A stretch of 64,000 bases of DNA from Olivibacter sp. SDN3 (GTDB lineage Bacteria > Bacteroidota > Bacteroidia > Sphingobacteriales > Sphingobacteriaceae): assembly GCF_014334135.1 (NCBI RefSeq), contig NZ_CP060497.1:3968001-4032000 (forward strand). The letters are read 5' to 3'. The position numbers were made by a program, and so were the translations under genes. The notes below the pieces were generated by a model, which did no database searches, was not told where the DNA came from, and saw nothing but the letters and a program-made list of their open reading frames with translations. Below are positions 51,603 to 60,891 of the stretch, one piece after another. The number at the start of each line of letters is the position of its first letter. Positions within the stretch are counted from its first letter, which is position 1.

Positions 51603-52394
51603 ATGGATATTGTAATCTTAGGAAGTGGAAATGTTGCTACGCATCTAGCATATGCCTTGAAAAAGGCCCAGTACCACATTAGACAGGTATATAGCCCAAA
51701 TTTTTCTCATGCCAAACATTTAGCAGACGGTATTGGAGCAGAGCCTTTAGATGACTTAAGGTATGTGACTTCTGAGGCAGATGTGTACCTAATTGCCGTA
51801 AAAGATGAAGCGATAGAATCGGTGGCAGCTGCGTTGAGGCTTCGAAATAAAATATTATTACACACGTCAGGTAGTACAGATATTAACGTTTTGACACCCT
51901 TCTCCTCTTGTTATGGTGTGATATATCCCCTTCAAACCATATCTAAAGAAGTAGAATTAGATTTTACTAAAGTACCACTTATTTTAGAGTTTTCAGATCC
52001 TGAAACAAAAGCCGAGCTTATGAATTTGGCTTTTAAGTTATCTCCCCTAATTTATGAATATAATTCAGAACAAAGAAGATGCCTTCATTTGGGGGCGGTA
52101 ATCGCTTGTAATTTCAGTAATTATCTGTACGCGATAGCTCATGATTTTTTAACGGAAAAAAAAGTAGATTTTAATTTATTGCGGCCGCTGATTGTCGAAA
52201 CTGCAAACAAGGCGCAAGATCATAATCCGAAAGACGTACAGACAGGTCCCGCGGTAAGAAACGATCAGCAGATTATTGATAAACATATTAATCTGCTTCA
52301 GCAACATGAGGATTGGCAGCGGGTATATCGGTTGTTAAGTGAGGGGATTGTAAAAAAATTTTGGAATGAAAGTAAGTACGATGATAAAATTTAA
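51603..52394 (+). CDS. Rossmann-fold/DUF2520 family NAD(P)-binding protein
   Basis: The 263-residue protein has an N-terminal dinucleotide-binding fold (MDIVILGSGNVATHLAYALK) similar to F420-dependent NADP oxidoreductases and a helical C-terminal DUF2520 domain (GAVIACNFSNYLYAIAHDFL; TGPAVRNDQQIIDKHINLLQ). It probably reduces a small-molecule substrate, which is unknown. It starts a tight series with the KdsC-like phosphatase, Maf and the phosphodiesterase (gaps 17, 30 and 13 bases). Confidence 0.88.
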   Translation: MDIVILGSGNVATHLAYALKKAQYHIRQVYSPNFSHAKHLADGIGAEPLDDLRYVTSEADVYLIAVKDEAIESVAAALRLRNKILLHTSGSTDINVLTPFSSCYGVIYPLQTISKEVELDFTKVPLILEFSDPETKAELMNLAFKLSPLIYEYNSEQRRCLHLGAVIACNFSNYLYAIAHDFLTEKKVDFNLLRPLIVETANKAQDHNPKDVQTGPAVRNDQQIIDKHINLLQQHEDWQRVYRLLSEGIVKKFWNESKYDDKI

Positions 52395-52411
52395 ACTAAC
52401 TTGCCCTGAAA

Positions 52412-52930
52412 ATGTTATTTGATAAAATAAGAAAGGTAAAGGTGCTGGTGTTTGATGTGGACGGTGTGCTGACCGACGGCAAGGTTTTAGTGACAGAAAA
52501 TGGTGATCAACTACGAACCTTTAATATACGTGATGGATACGCGTTGCAATTAGCTGTAAAGCGAGAAATGCCCGTAGTGGTTATTACCGGAGGAAAATCT
52601 CAAGGTGTTCTTATGCGTTTATCCGGACTGCACGTAAAACATATTTTTTTGGGGGTCAACAATAAAATAAAGGTCTTGAAGGAGTGGTTAGATGATCACA
52701 GATTTAATCTTGACGATGTATTATATATGGGCGATGATATGCCCGATTTGGGTGTCATGAAATTGGTGGGAATGGCTGCTTGTCCCGCTGACGCAATAGA
52801 AGAGGTAAAGTCTATATCTCATTATATTAGTGCTAGAGAAGGGGGGAGGGGGGCTGTAAGAGATGTGATAGAGAAGGTTTTAAAATTGCAGGGTAAATGG
52901 GATCACGAAAATGTTGTCAAAAGCATTTAG
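52412..52930 (+). CDS. HAD-IIIA phosphatase, KdsC-like
   Basis: The 172-residue enzyme shows the HAD motif I FDVDGVLTDGK (residues about 13-23), motif II in VVVITGGKSQGV, motif III lysine in VNNKIKVLKEWL, and motif IV YMGDDMPDLGVMK. The length and absence of a cap domain match 3-deoxy-manno-octulosonate-8-phosphate phosphatase. It would release inorganic phosphate during Kdo synthesis for lipopolysaccharide. Other Kdo genes are not adjacent, so specificity is by family. Confidence 0.88.
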   Translation: MLFDKIRKVKVLVFDVDGVLTDGKVLVTENGDQLRTFNIRDGYALQLAVKREMPVVVITGGKSQGVLMRLSGLHVKHIFLGVNNKIKVLKEWLDDHRFNLDDVLYMGDDMPDLGVMKLVGMAACPADAIEEVKSISHYISAREGGRGAVRDVIEKVLKLQGKWDHENVVKSI

Positions 52931-52960
52931 GCCTGTTTTGAATCTGAATAATAGATAATC

Positions 52961-53536
52961 ATGGAAGATTTAAGTCAAAAGACTATCATTTTAGCTTCGA
53001 AATCTCCACGGAGAAAAGAACTGTTAAGTGCATTGGGATTAACATTCAAAACGGATGTTAAAGAGGTTGACGAGTCTTACCCTGATACGATGAATGGGGC
53101 TGCCGTCGCACTTTATATAGCAGGTAAGAAAGCGGAGGCCTTTGATGTGGTGTATGATAATGAGCTAGTGATTACAGCCGATACTATCGTTTGCGTCGAT
53201 GATCTAATTCTAGGGAAACCGAAAGATTATGATGAAGCATTTCAGATGCTTACACGCTTGTCGGGAAAGAGACATGAAGTGATTACTGGCGTTGCTTTAA
53301 AAACAAGAGATAGAATTAGGACTTTCCATGAAGTAACAGCAGTTTACTTTAACCAGCTAAATGACGAGCAGATAAAATATTATATTGAAAATTTCGAACC
53401 TTATGATAAGGCTGGAGCCTATGGCATTCAGGAATGGATTGGAGCAGTTGCTGTTCGTCATATCGACGGTTCATATACCAATGTTATGGGACTGCCCACA
53501 GCTAAACTTTATAATGAGTTGATCAAGCTACTATAA
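52961..53536 (+). CDS. maf: Maf-family nucleotide pyrophosphatase
   Basis: The 191-residue protein begins TIILASKSPRRKELLSALGL, the Maf substrate motif, and has ADTIVCVDDLILGKPKDYDE and SGKRHEVITGVAL. These enzymes hydrolyse non-canonical or dTTP/UTP-type nucleotides and were linked to inhibition of septation. Full length, second in the row after the KdsC-like gene. Confidence 0.95.
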   Translation: MEDLSQKTIILASKSPRRKELLSALGLTFKTDVKEVDESYPDTMNGAAVALYIAGKKAEAFDVVYDNELVITADTIVCVDDLILGKPKDYDEAFQMLTRLSGKRHEVITGVALKTRDRIRTFHEVTAVYFNQLNDEQIKYYIENFEPYDKAGAYGIQEWIGAVAVRHIDGSYTNVMGLPTAKLYNELIKLL

Positions 53537-53549
53537 GCTTTGGAGATTA

Positions 53550-54044
53550 ATGACAAAAGTAGGACTACTTTCAGACACACATGGATATTTAGATAAGGCT
53601 GTCTTTAAACATTTTGCCAAATGCGATGAAATTTGGCATGCTGGAGATTTCGGTAGTGTCGAGTTAATAGAACGTTTACGCGATTTTAAACCATTTCGGG
53701 GAGTATACGGTAATATAGATGGTAGAGACATTCGCGTATCTTACCCAGAAGATTTAAGGTTTTTTTGTGAAGAAGTAGACGTTTGGATGACGCATATTGG
53801 CGGATACCCCGGTAAATATACGCCGAGAATACGTGATGAGATATACGAAAATCCTCCTAAACTATTTATCACTGGGCACTCTCATATCCTTAAAGTTATG
53901 TATGATAGAAAAATCGATTGTTTACACCTAAATCCAGGTGCCGCAGGAAAACAAGGGTGGCACAAAGTGCAAACCCTGATGCGTTTTACAATCGATTCTA
54001 AGATTATACGAGACCTTGAGGTTATAGAAATTAAAGGTTATTAA
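53550..54044 (+). CDS. Calcineurin-like metallophosphoesterase, YfcE/MJ0936 type
   Basis: The 164-residue enzyme has all metal-binding motifs of the small phosphodiesterase family: VGLLSDTHGYLDK (D-x-H), HAGDFGS (GD), VYGNIDGR (GN), FITGHSHILK (GHSH) and a final LNPGAAG. It hydrolyses phosphodiester bonds of unknown physiological substrate. Starts 13 bases after maf. Confidence 0.93.
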   Translation: MTKVGLLSDTHGYLDKAVFKHFAKCDEIWHAGDFGSVELIERLRDFKPFRGVYGNIDGRDIRVSYPEDLRFFCEEVDVWMTHIGGYPGKYTPRIRDEIYENPPKLFITGHSHILKVMYDRKIDCLHLNPGAAGKQGWHKVQTLMRFTIDSKIIRDLEVIEIKGY

Positions 54045-54250
54045 ATGTACACCTTAACAGTTTTTTTTATTACTATTATTTTTTCATAATCGTCTTTTTA
54101 TTAGTTTATTGTACGGTTTTACGTGTATAAAATACACATGTTTTTGTTTATTTTTATTACACTAAGTTGTTTATTTTTTAGTATTTTTACTGTGTGCTGT
54201 TTTTTTATTGTCAAATAAACAATTATTAATTAATCGTAAAAAGCTAAATT

Positions 54251-55276
54251 ATGTCTGTAGTAAAAACACTTGGTCAATTTATAATAGAGAAGCAAGCGGA
54301 TTTTCCATATGCTAAAGGAGAGTTGAGTCGATTATTGCGAGACATTGGTATCGCAGCAAAAATTGTTAATCGAGAGGTGAACAAAGCCGGTTTAGTCGAC
54401 ATACTAGGTGATGCGGGCACAATAAACATTCAGGGCGAAGGACAAAAAAAATTGGATGTTTATGCAAACGAACAATTTATTTCTGCTTTAAGAAGTGGTG
54501 GAGAGTGCTGTGTAGTGGCTTCAGAGGAACACGATGATTGTATATATATTGAGTCTGAAATATCAAAAAATGCTAAATATATTGTAGCAATTGATCCATT
54601 GGATGGTTCGTCTAATATAGATGTCAATGTAGCAATTGGTACAATATTTTCAATATACCGCCGCCAAAGCACTAATGGAAAAGCACTTATTAGCGATGTA
54701 CTACAGAAAGGCAGTCGGCAGGTCGCCGCGGGTTATATTATTTATGGGTCATCTACTATGCTCGTTTATACGACAGGAAAAGGAGTCAATGGTTTTACTT
54801 TGGACCCGTCGATTGGAGAGTTTTGTCTTTCGCACCCCAATATGACTATACCTAAAGAAGGTCATATTTATTCGATTAATGAAGGGAACTACGTGCATTT
54901 TCCTCAAGGAGTTAAAGACTATATTAAGTACTGCCAGGAAGAGGATGTGGCAACGAAAAGACCTTATACTTCACGATATATAGGTTCAATGGTGGCCGAT
55001 ATTCATAGAAACCTTATTAAGGGGGGTATTTTTTTATACCCTGTTTCTGCGGCCTATCCTAAAGGAAAGCTACGGTTGGTTTATGAGTGCAACCCGATGG
55101 CTTTTATTCTAGAGCAGGCTGGGGGGGGGGCTACTGATGGTTTTAACCGAATATTAGATTTGACACCACTTAAGCTGCATCAACGATCGGCAATTTTTTT
55201 GGGTTCTGAATTAATGGTGCTTAAATTAATGGATTGTTTGAATCAAACAAATAAAGAAAAAAAACAAGTGAGTTAA
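54251..55276 (+). CDS. fbp: Fructose-1,6-bisphosphatase, class 1
   Basis: The 341-residue enzyme carries the class 1 signature [20 protein letters not shown] (metal-binding Asp/Ser), [14 protein letters not shown] and [20 protein letters not shown], where the last part is the catalytic C-terminal motif. It hydrolyses fructose-1,6-bisphosphate in gluconeogenesis. A very A/T-rich 200-base leader with a near-palindrome around ACGTGTAT-AAA-ATACACAT precedes it; no consensus promoter was found there. Confidence 0.97.
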   Translation: MSVVKTLGQFIIEKQADFPYAKGELSRLLRDIGIAAKIVNREVNKAGLVDILGDAGTINIQGEGQKKLDVYANEQFISALRSGGECCVVASEEHDDCIYIESEISKNAKYIVAIDPLDGSSNIDVNVAIGTIFSIYRRQSTNGKALISDVLQKGSRQVAAGYIIYGSSTMLVYTTGKGVNGFTLDPSIGEFCLSHPNMTIPKEGHIYSINEGNYVHFPQGVKDYIKYCQEEDVATKRPYTSRYIGSMVADIHRNLIKGGIFLYPVSAAYPKGKLRLVYECNPMAFILEQAGGGATDGFNRILDLTPLKLHQRSAIFLGSELMVLKLMDCLNQTNKEKKQVS

Positions 55277-55283
55277 TCCAGCA

Positions 55284-55619
55284 TTAAAGGCGTTCTTTTA
55301 CCTCAATTAGAAATGCCTTGAGTTTTTCTAAGGAGTTAATGACGCGCTGATTTTCCTTTGCTTGATTTTTATTGGTTTTGAGGTAGTCCCTAGCTCCCTG
55401 TAAAGTATACCCCTTCTCTTTTACTAGGTTAAAGATAATTTTGAAGTTTTCAATATCTTCAGGAGTAAATAGCCGATTTCCTTTTTTGTTTTTCTTCGGC
55501 TGTATAATATCGAACTCGCGTTCATAGAACCTTATTTGGGATGCGTTTACCCCAAACATTTCCGTAACTTCACCCATCGTGTAGTAAAGCTTATTAATTT
55601 CACGTTCTTTATATGGCAT
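55284..55619 (-). CDS. MerR-family transcriptional regulator
   Basis: The 111-residue protein has an N-terminal MerR winged helix (KLYYTMGEVTEMFGVNASQI; RFYEREFDIIQPKKNKKGNR) and a helical C-terminal dimerisation arm without an obvious ligand cysteine cluster. The short type is common in Bacteroidota near cell-envelope and stress genes. It converges on fbp with only 7 bases between the stops. The target is unknown. Confidence 0.92.
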   Translation of the reverse strand: MPYKEREINKLYYTMGEVTEMFGVNASQIRFYEREFDIIQPKKNKKGNRLFTPEDIENFKIIFNLVKEKGYTLQGARDYLKTNKNQAKENQRVINSLEKLKAFLIEVKERL

Positions 55620-55932
55620 TCTTTTTCAACTGATTAATGTTACGCATAAGATGCATTGCCAATAAAATAATAATCAACAAATATGATATGCTTTCCAAAA
55701 CTAAATGAAAATACCTAAATATTCAAATGGATCTAACGTTTTGGTCAACTATATGAGCAATGATTTTTATTTTGGTTGAAAAAGAACCTACGTGCTTATT
55801 TGATGGATAGGAAGTAACTACCACCGTTTTTTTATTTTCGTAAAATTCGTCCTTAGCTGATGAGAAAATTAATTTAAAAAGCTATATTTATAAGCTAACG
55901 GTTAAAGAAAGCATATCATAGTAGAACCATCA
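55620..55932. other. Intergenic region between merR-like and antiporter genes
   Basis: A 313-base divergent gap, A/T-rich. I see no consensus promoter, repeat, palindrome or short gene in it beyond what chance would give. Confidence 0.6.
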
Positions 55933-55938
55933 TTGTTT

Positions 55939-58107
55939 ATGAACAAGAACTTTTTTGAGCATATAGCCCACGCATTTGAAACACCGCTAACGAACTCTGT
56001 ACTCATATTTTCCTTAATTTTATTTATTATCTTATTGGCGCCGATCTTATTGAGAAAGATCAAAATTCCAGGGATTATAGGTTTGATTTTATCAGGAGTT
56101 GTTATTGGCCCGCATGGACTGAATATCTTGGAACGTAGTTCAGCGGTGGAGTTATTTTCTACTATTGGTTTGTTGTACATCATGTTTATTGCCGGATTGG
56201 AGCTAGACATGAATGAGTTTAGGAAAACGAGGCATAAAAGTCTAGTATTCGGTTTTTACACCTTCATCATACCCATTTTAATAGGTTATCCGGTATGTTA
56301 TTATATGCTGGACTTCGATATGGGAGCTAGCATATTGGTATCAAGCATGTTTGCTACCCACACACTAGTCGCTTATCCGGTAGTAAACAGCTATGGTATT
56401 GCGAAAAATCAGGCGGTGGCCATTACAATCGGAGGAACCATACTTACTGATACGGCTGTTCTTATTATTTTAGCTGTCATTGTAGGTTCTTCTCAGGGGC
56501 AGCTGGATCAACAATTCTGGATTAAACTTACTATATCCTTTGCCGTCTTCCTTGGTATTATGTTTGGTATCATTCCTAAAATTGCAAAATGGTTCTTTCA
56601 GAGGGTTGAAAGTGAAAAAACATCCCACTATATTTTTGTATTACTTGTCGTTTTCTTTGCCGCTTTTATGGCGGAGGTTTCGGGACTGGAACCTATTATT
56701 GGAGCATTTGTTGCCGGCTTGGCACTCAATAAATTCATTCCACATTCGTCAGCCCTAATGAATCGAATTGAATTTATTGGAAATGCGATTTTCATACCAT
56801 TTTTTTTGATAAGTGTAGGTATGATCGTCGATGTAAAAGTGCTTTACAGTGGTCCGGCGGCATTGATAGTTGCTGGCACGTTAACAGTGGTGGCTATATT
56901 AGGAAAATGGATAGCTGCCTGGTTCACACAGGTTACCTTTAAATACAGCTCGGCACAAAGACAAGTTATATTTGGCCTGAGCAGTGCCCACGCTGCAGCT
57001 ACATTGGCTATTATTATGGTTGGTTACGCCAATGGCATCATCAATGAAAATGTTTTAAATGGCACAATAGTACTCATATTGATCACCTGTATCGTGGCGT
57101 CTATTGTGACTGAAACAGCATCGAAAAAGGTTATTTTGGCAGGTGAGCAGGATGTGATATCGGAAGATAAGGATGTGCTAAAGGATGAACATATTCTTGT
57201 ACCTATTGCTAATCTTAATAATATGGAGATTTTATTGGATTTTGCAACAATGATAAAAAACAAAAGGTCACCCCATCCCGTTACTATATTGTCTGTGGTA
57301 CCAAACAATGATCTCGCAGAAGAGAATTTAAAAAGAGCTAGGAAGAATCTTGACTCAACGGCAAAGTATGCATCAGGGAGTGAAATTGAAGTGAATATGA
57401 TGGCTACTATTGATTATAATATTGCGGGGGGGATCAGTAGAGCATCGCGGGAGATCATGGCCGACAGTATATTACTAGGCTGGCCAAGTCAAGTAGGTAT
57501 TATTGAAAAGATGGTTGGAGAAAAGACGGAGAGCATTCTCAATAGGACAGACATTAATATTTTTATGTGCCATTTTGGTAAGCCTTTTGTAGGCAATGAT
57601 AGAATTTTACTCATATGTCCTCCAATGGCTGAGGATGAGAAAGGATTTTCGTATTGGCTTAACAAGTTAGCACGTTTAGCTCAAGAACTTACGTTACCGA
57701 TCTTTTGTATAGCTAACCAAAGGTCTGAGCATGCGATACTAGATTATTTTAAGAAAAACAAGGTTAGTGCTACTATAAAATTTCTCCTTCATGAAGTATG
57801 GGATGAATTTCTTTCTTTTAAGGCTTATGTAAAGGAGTCTGATTTACTGGTTTTTGTTTCAGCACGGGCAGGCGAAGTTTCTTATCAACGAATGTTTGAT
57901 GGCATTCCGAAGAAATTGGCTCGAAAATATGAACATAATAATAGAATATTAGTTTACCCGAGCAGAAGGCCTACCAGTATGTTCGACAATTATGAAGAAG
58001 TGGGTGCAATTCCAATCAACAGCGGTTTAACCCATTTGCAACGTGTAGGTAAAGGGCTTAGTAACGTGTTGAAAATCAAGGTAAAAAACAAGGTGTCGAA
58101 TAAATGA
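55939..58107 (+). CDS. CPA2-family cation:proton antiporter with C-terminal universal-stress-like domain
   Basis: The ATG at 55939 is preferred over an earlier TTG at 55933; the product has 722 residues. The N-terminal ~390 residues form 11-12 helices of the KefB/CPA2 exchanger (LRKIKIPGIIGLILSGVVIG; LYIMFIAGLELDMNEFRKTR; FATHTLVAYPVVNSYGIAKN; GLEPIIGAFVAGLALNKFIP). Instead of an NAD-binding RCK domain, the C-terminus (about 420-720) resembles tandem universal-stress-protein folds (EHILVPIANLNNMEILLDFA; LVFVSARAGEVSYQRM). It likely exchanges Na+ or K+ for protons. Next gene: icd, 10 bases on. Confidence 0.92.
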   Translation: MNKNFFEHIAHAFETPLTNSVLIFSLILFIILLAPILLRKIKIPGIIGLILSGVVIGPHGLNILERSSAVELFSTIGLLYIMFIAGLELDMNEFRKTRHKSLVFGFYTFIIPILIGYPVCYYMLDFDMGASILVSSMFATHTLVAYPVVNSYGIAKNQAVAITIGGTILTDTAVLIILAVIVGSSQGQLDQQFWIKLTISFAVFLGIMFGIIPKIAKWFFQRVESEKTSHYIFVLLVVFFAAFMAEVSGLEPIIGAFVAGLALNKFIPHSSALMNRIEFIGNAIFIPFFLISVGMIVDVKVLYSGPAALIVAGTLTVVAILGKWIAAWFTQVTFKYSSAQRQVIFGLSSAHAAATLAIIMVGYANGIINENVLNGTIVLILITCIVASIVTETASKKVILAGEQDVISEDKDVLKDEHILVPIANLNNMEILLDFATMIKNKRSPHPVTILSVVPNNDLAEENLKRARKNLDSTAKYASGSEIEVNMMATIDYNIAGGISRASREIMADSILLGWPSQVGIIEKMVGEKTESILNRTDINIFMCHFGKPFVGNDRILLICPPMAEDEKGFSYWLNKLARLAQELTLPIFCIANQRSEHAILDYFKKNKVSATIKFLLHEVWDEFLSFKAYVKESDLLVFVSARAGEVSYQRMFDGIPKKLARKYEHNNRILVYPSRRPTSMFDNYEEVGAIPINSGLTHLQRVGKGLSNVLKIKVKNKVSNK

Positions 58108-58117
58108 AAAATGATTT

Positions 58118-59395
58118 ATGGCGGATCGAATAACAAGTAATGAAAAAGGTCAGTTAAGTGTTCCAGCAGTTCCTATTATTCCGTTTATAATTGGGGATGG
58201 CATCGGGCCTGATATATGGAAAGCTTCTGTACGTGTATTTGATCATGCAATTGAGAAGGCGTATGTTGGCAAAAGGCGTGTCGAATGGAAAGAAATATTG
58301 GCTGGTCAGAAGGCGTATGACACAATAGGGGAATGGTTGCCGGACGAAAGTATAAGCGCAATGCGTAATTATGTAGTGTCTATTAAAGGACCTTTAACTA
58401 CCCCGGTTGGTGGAGGTATCAGGTCGCTAAATGTGGCTATTCGACAAGCTCTTGATCTTTATGTTTGTCAGCGTCCATTGTCATGGATTAAAGGTGTCCC
58501 TTCCCCTGTCAAACACCCAGGGGATGTAGACATGATAATCTTTAGGGAAAATACGGAGGATATTTATGCAGGGATCGAGTTTGAAGCAGGTAGTGAAGCA
58601 GTAAAAAAATTAACATCTATTTTAATGGACACCTTTGCTATTGACTACCCATTTAAGAAAGAAACCGCTATAGGTATAAAACCGGTATCTAAAGCAGGCT
58701 CTGTACGGTTGATTAGAGCAGCCATTGAATATGCCATACAGCATGGCTTACCTTCAGTAAGTTTAGTGCATAAGGGAAATATAATGAAGTATACGGAGGG
58801 AGCGTTTAAGAATTGGGGCTATGAACTGGCGGAGGAAGTATATCCCGATAAGGTGTTTACATGGAACCAATGGGAAAAGTTAAAGGTGGAGGCTGGGGAG
58901 TCCGCTGCTAATGACGCGTTGAAAGCCGCAGAGGAAGAAGGAAGAGTAATTATTAAAGACGTGATTGCAGATAATTTCTTGCAACAGATTCTTCTTAACC
59001 CTAAAGACTATGCGGTTATAGCCACGTTAAATTTGAACGGCGACTATATTTCTGATGCACTTGCTGCAATTGTTGGTGGCATAGGCATCGCTCCTGGAGC
59101 TAATATAAATTATTCAACAGGTCACGCTGTTTTCGAAGCGACGCATGGCACTGCTCCCAGGTTTGCTGATACGGACACCATGAATCCGTCATCTGTTATA
59201 CTAAGCGGTGTAATGATGTTCGACTATTTAGGGTGGCGTGAAGTTTCGGAAGTTATAAAGACAGCTCTGCGTAAAACAATAAATGAAAAGCGAGTAACGG
59301 TAGATTTCTTTAATCAGATGAGCGATGCTACGCTGCTTAAAACAAGCGAATTTGCAGATGCTATTATAGGTAATATGGCTCATCAGCAGAAGTAA
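58118..59395 (+). CDS. icd: NADP-dependent isocitrate dehydrogenase
   Basis: The 425-residue TCA-cycle enzyme matches the E. coli type I Icd: [20 protein letters not shown], the substrate loop [20 protein letters not shown] with the regulatory serine, [21 protein letters not shown] (split here), [20 protein letters not shown] and [20 protein letters not shown]. It converts isocitrate to 2-oxoglutarate, yielding NADPH. It follows the antiporter by 10 bases and ends a transcription unit. Confidence 0.97.
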   Translation: MADRITSNEKGQLSVPAVPIIPFIIGDGIGPDIWKASVRVFDHAIEKAYVGKRRVEWKEILAGQKAYDTIGEWLPDESISAMRNYVVSIKGPLTTPVGGGIRSLNVAIRQALDLYVCQRPLSWIKGVPSPVKHPGDVDMIIFRENTEDIYAGIEFEAGSEAVKKLTSILMDTFAIDYPFKKETAIGIKPVSKAGSVRLIRAAIEYAIQHGLPSVSLVHKGNIMKYTEGAFKNWGYELAEEVYPDKVFTWNQWEKLKVEAGESAANDALKAAEEEGRVIIKDVIADNFLQQILLNPKDYAVIATLNLNGDYISDALAAIVGGIGIAPGANINYSTGHAVFEATHGTAPRFADTDTMNPSSVILSGVMMFDYLGWREVSEVIKTALRKTINEKRVTVDFFNQMSDATLLKTSEFADAIIGNMAHQQK

Positions 59396-59454
59396 AAAAA
59401 CAGTTATAAGTAATGAAATATTTATGCTATATCTTTAGTGCTAAATAAAAATAG

Positions 59455-59462
59455 TACGTTTG
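59455..59462 (+). promoter_or_regulatory. -7 box for the sigma-54 response regulator gene
   Basis: TACGTTTG, a consensus match, about 45 bases before the start codon. The -33 region is weak (TTTA at 17 bases). Confidence 0.5.
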
Positions 59463-59506
59463 TAGTTTAAATATATAATACTGTTGGAGGACAGATAAAC
59501 GGTTAT

Positions 59507-60883
59507 ATGGCAAAAATCTTGCTTGTAGAAGATGATACTACATTTTCAGCTATTTTAGATGGCTTTTTGAAAAAAAATGGTCATGATGTTGAAGTAAAAT
59601 ATAATGTAAAAACAAGTATCAAGACGCTGGACGATTCCATTGATCTCATGTTATTGGACTATCGTTTGGGTGATGGTACCGGATTGGATGTTTTAGAGGA
59701 AATGCGTAACAGGGAACTGAATATTCCTGTTATCATTATGACAAGCTTCAACGATGTGCGTACTGCTGTAAGAGCCATGAGACAAGGAGTTTTTGACTAT
59801 ATCACGAAACCAGTAAATCCAGACGAATTGCTAATGGTGTTAAACGAGGCTTTAACCAACAAGACCAGTATCTATGTCCCAGACACATCTAAAACTGAAA
59901 AAAAGCAAGATTCGATTGAAACGACTGATTTTGTGAAAGGTATCAGTCTGCCGTCAAAAAAATTACACGAGTATATAAATTTAGTAGCTCCTACTGATAT
60001 GTCTGTGTTGGTAAGGGGTGAAAGCGGTACCGGTAAAGAATACGTGGCGAGGTCTATTCATTTAAACAGTAATAGAGCAACCAAGCCTTTTGTCTCAATA
60101 GATTGTGGGACACTATCAAAAGAATTGGCGGCCAGCGAATTGTTTGGTCATATAAAAGGGTCTTTTACGGGGGCACTGACTGATAAAAAAGGGCAGTTTG
60201 AGGAAGCAAATGGTGGTACACTATTTCTAGATGAGATAGGCAATTTGACTTACGATGTACAGGTCAAACTATTAAGGGCATTACAGGAACGAGTTATTCA
60301 ACCAATAGGAGCCAATAAACACATTAAAGTAGATGTCAGGGTAATTGCCGCTACAAACGACGATTTGTTGGGAAACTCTTCTGCCGGGAGTTTTAGGGAA
60401 GATCTATATCATCGTATCAATGAGTTCGAGATAATCGTACCAGCCTTAAGAGATCGAGAACAGGATATGAATACATTTATAGAATTCTTCGTTGATAAAG
60501 CTAATAAAGAATTAAATCGCAATGTATCCAGTTTGTCTGATGAAGTGCGATCTATTTTTTATGCTTACGATTGGCCCGGCAACCTCAGAGAACTAAAGAA
60601 TGTAATCAAAAGAATGGTGCTTCTAACACCAGGAGACAGAGCCGAGATTTCTGCACTACCAGATGAAATGGTATTGTCTATAAAACATGATAAACAGCTC
60701 AAAGTAGTAGCAGATCATGATCATATTGCTTCTGATTTGAAATCACAAAGTGAAGCACATGAGCGCCAGTTGATCATAGATGTCTTACAACAGGTTAAGT
60801 ACAATAAGAGTAAGGCAGCTCAAGTTTTAAATATCGATAGGAAAACACTTTATAATAAATTAGAGAAATATGGTATCTCATGA
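59507..60883 (+). CDS. Sigma-54-dependent response regulator (NtrC family)
   Basis: The 458-residue activator has a receiver domain (about 1-120) with phosphoacceptor Asp51 in LMLLDYRLGDGTG and a switch lysine in YITKPVNP, a AAA+ domain with Walker A GESGTGKEYVARS (about 170-182), the sigma-54 contact loop GSFTGALTDKKGQFEEANGG (GSFTGA rather than GAFTGA), the Walker B TLFLDEIG, and a Fis-type HTH near the C-terminus (NKSKAAQVLNIDRKTLYNKL). It should open sigma-54 promoters when phosphorylated. It converges on the hybrid kinase with an 8-base gap. Confidence 0.95.
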   Translation: MAKILLVEDDTTFSAILDGFLKKNGHDVEVKYNVKTSIKTLDDSIDLMLLDYRLGDGTGLDVLEEMRNRELNIPVIIMTSFNDVRTAVRAMRQGVFDYITKPVNPDELLMVLNEALTNKTSIYVPDTSKTEKKQDSIETTDFVKGISLPSKKLHEYINLVAPTDMSVLVRGESGTGKEYVARSIHLNSNRATKPFVSIDCGTLSKELAASELFGHIKGSFTGALTDKKGQFEEANGGTLFLDEIGNLTYDVQVKLLRALQERVIQPIGANKHIKVDVRVIAATNDDLLGNSSAGSFREDLYHRINEFEIIVPALRDREQDMNTFIEFFVDKANKELNRNVSSLSDEVRSIFYAYDWPGNLRELKNVIKRMVLLTPGDRAEISALPDEMVLSIKHDKQLKVVADHDHIASDLKSQSEAHERQLIIDVLQQVKYNKSKAAQVLNIDRKTLYNKLEKYGIS

Positions 60884-60891
60884 TTGAACAT

